A stretch of DNA of 10,078 nt, from positions 1 to 10,078 of the forward strand of contig CAKRNI010000083.1 in assembly GCA_934370915.1 (NCBI GenBank), written 5' to 3'. Below, one piece after another: positions 9,916 through 10,078 of this stretch. Within the stretch, counting starts at the first letter, position 1. Every line of letters starts with the position of its first letter. The notes beneath the pieces were generated by a model. That model was given only the letters and a program-made list of their open reading frames with translations, was not told where the DNA came from and ran no database searches. Source of the DNA: an uncultured Lachnospiraceae bacterium (GTDB lineage Bacteria > Bacillota > Clostridia > Lachnospirales > Lachnospiraceae). A program made the translations under genes and the position numbers.

Positions 9916-9926
9916 GGGGTGTGGAC

Positions 9927-10078
9927 ATGGCGGAAATGATGAGACTTCAGATCGTTACGCCAGATGAGGCGTTTTTCGACGGAGAGGTTTCGATGGTGGA
10001 GCTCAACACGGCAGACGGGGAAGCCGGAATCTATCCGAAGCATATCCCGATGGTCGTCGCGGTTGCGCCGGGCGTTCT
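9927..10078 (+). CDS. atpC: ATP synthase F1 subunit epsilon (3' end beyond window)
   Basis: Epsilon binds the gamma shaft and can inhibit ATP hydrolysis. Only the first 50 residues are present. They form the start of the N-terminal beta-sandwich: RLQIVTPDEAFFDGEV, then VELNTADGEAGIYPKHIP (24-41), the family's conserved 'GE.GI.P.H.P' turn. The start ATG 9927 follows GGGGGTG (9915-9921), which overlaps the atpD stop codon. The C-terminal helices that decide whether epsilon is inhibitory lie outside the window. Confidence 0.95.
   Translation, partial: MAEMMRLQIVTPDEAFFDGEVSMVELNTADGEAGIYPKHIPMVVAVAPGV

Overview
The window holds most of an F-type ATP synthase operon from what looks like an anaerobic Firmicute of the class Clostridia, probably Lachnospiraceae-like. 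That placement is inference, based on the gene order atpZ-atpI-atpB-E-F-H-A-G-D-C, strong AGGAGG-type ribosome binding sites, sigma-A-type promoters, a peptidase T-like M20 enzyme and a threonine-rich lipoprotein. All confident genes are on the + strand.

Layout. Positions 1-1056 are the 3' part of an M20 (peptidase T-like) metallopeptidase gene, closed by a strong intrinsic terminator (1103-1140). Positions 1141-1643 hold no convincing gene. They contain a doubtful 39-codon ORF, a hairpin that works as a terminator only for the - strand (1274-1303), and a cluster of inverted repeats enclosed by a long-range stem (1320-1445) that may be a structured RNA or a small repeat element. A good extended -10 promoter (1644-1672) then drives a 206-residue lipoprotein of unknown function (1830-2450) through a leader of about 150 nt that has hairpins and a 25-nt tandem repeat. 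A second terminator (2511-2541) ends that unit. The atp operon starts from a near-consensus promoter (2693-2721), with an inverted repeat that could be an operator just upstream.

The operon encodes the AtpZ and AtpI membrane accessory proteins, the Fo motor (a, c, b), the delta stalk subunit, and F1 alpha, gamma, beta and the start of epsilon, where the window ends. All catalytic and coupling residues I looked for are present. The c subunit carries the complete residue set that defines Na+-binding rotor rings (Q31, V62, E64, T65, T66, Y69), so the enzyme is predicted to run on Na+ rather than H+.

I see no new defence, mobile or biosynthetic system. The observations worth following are the Na+ signature, the RNA hairpins in several operon spacers (notably on both sides of atpE), the unusual start region of atpF, the inverted repeat at the atp promoter, and the unexplained structured region at 1274-1500.
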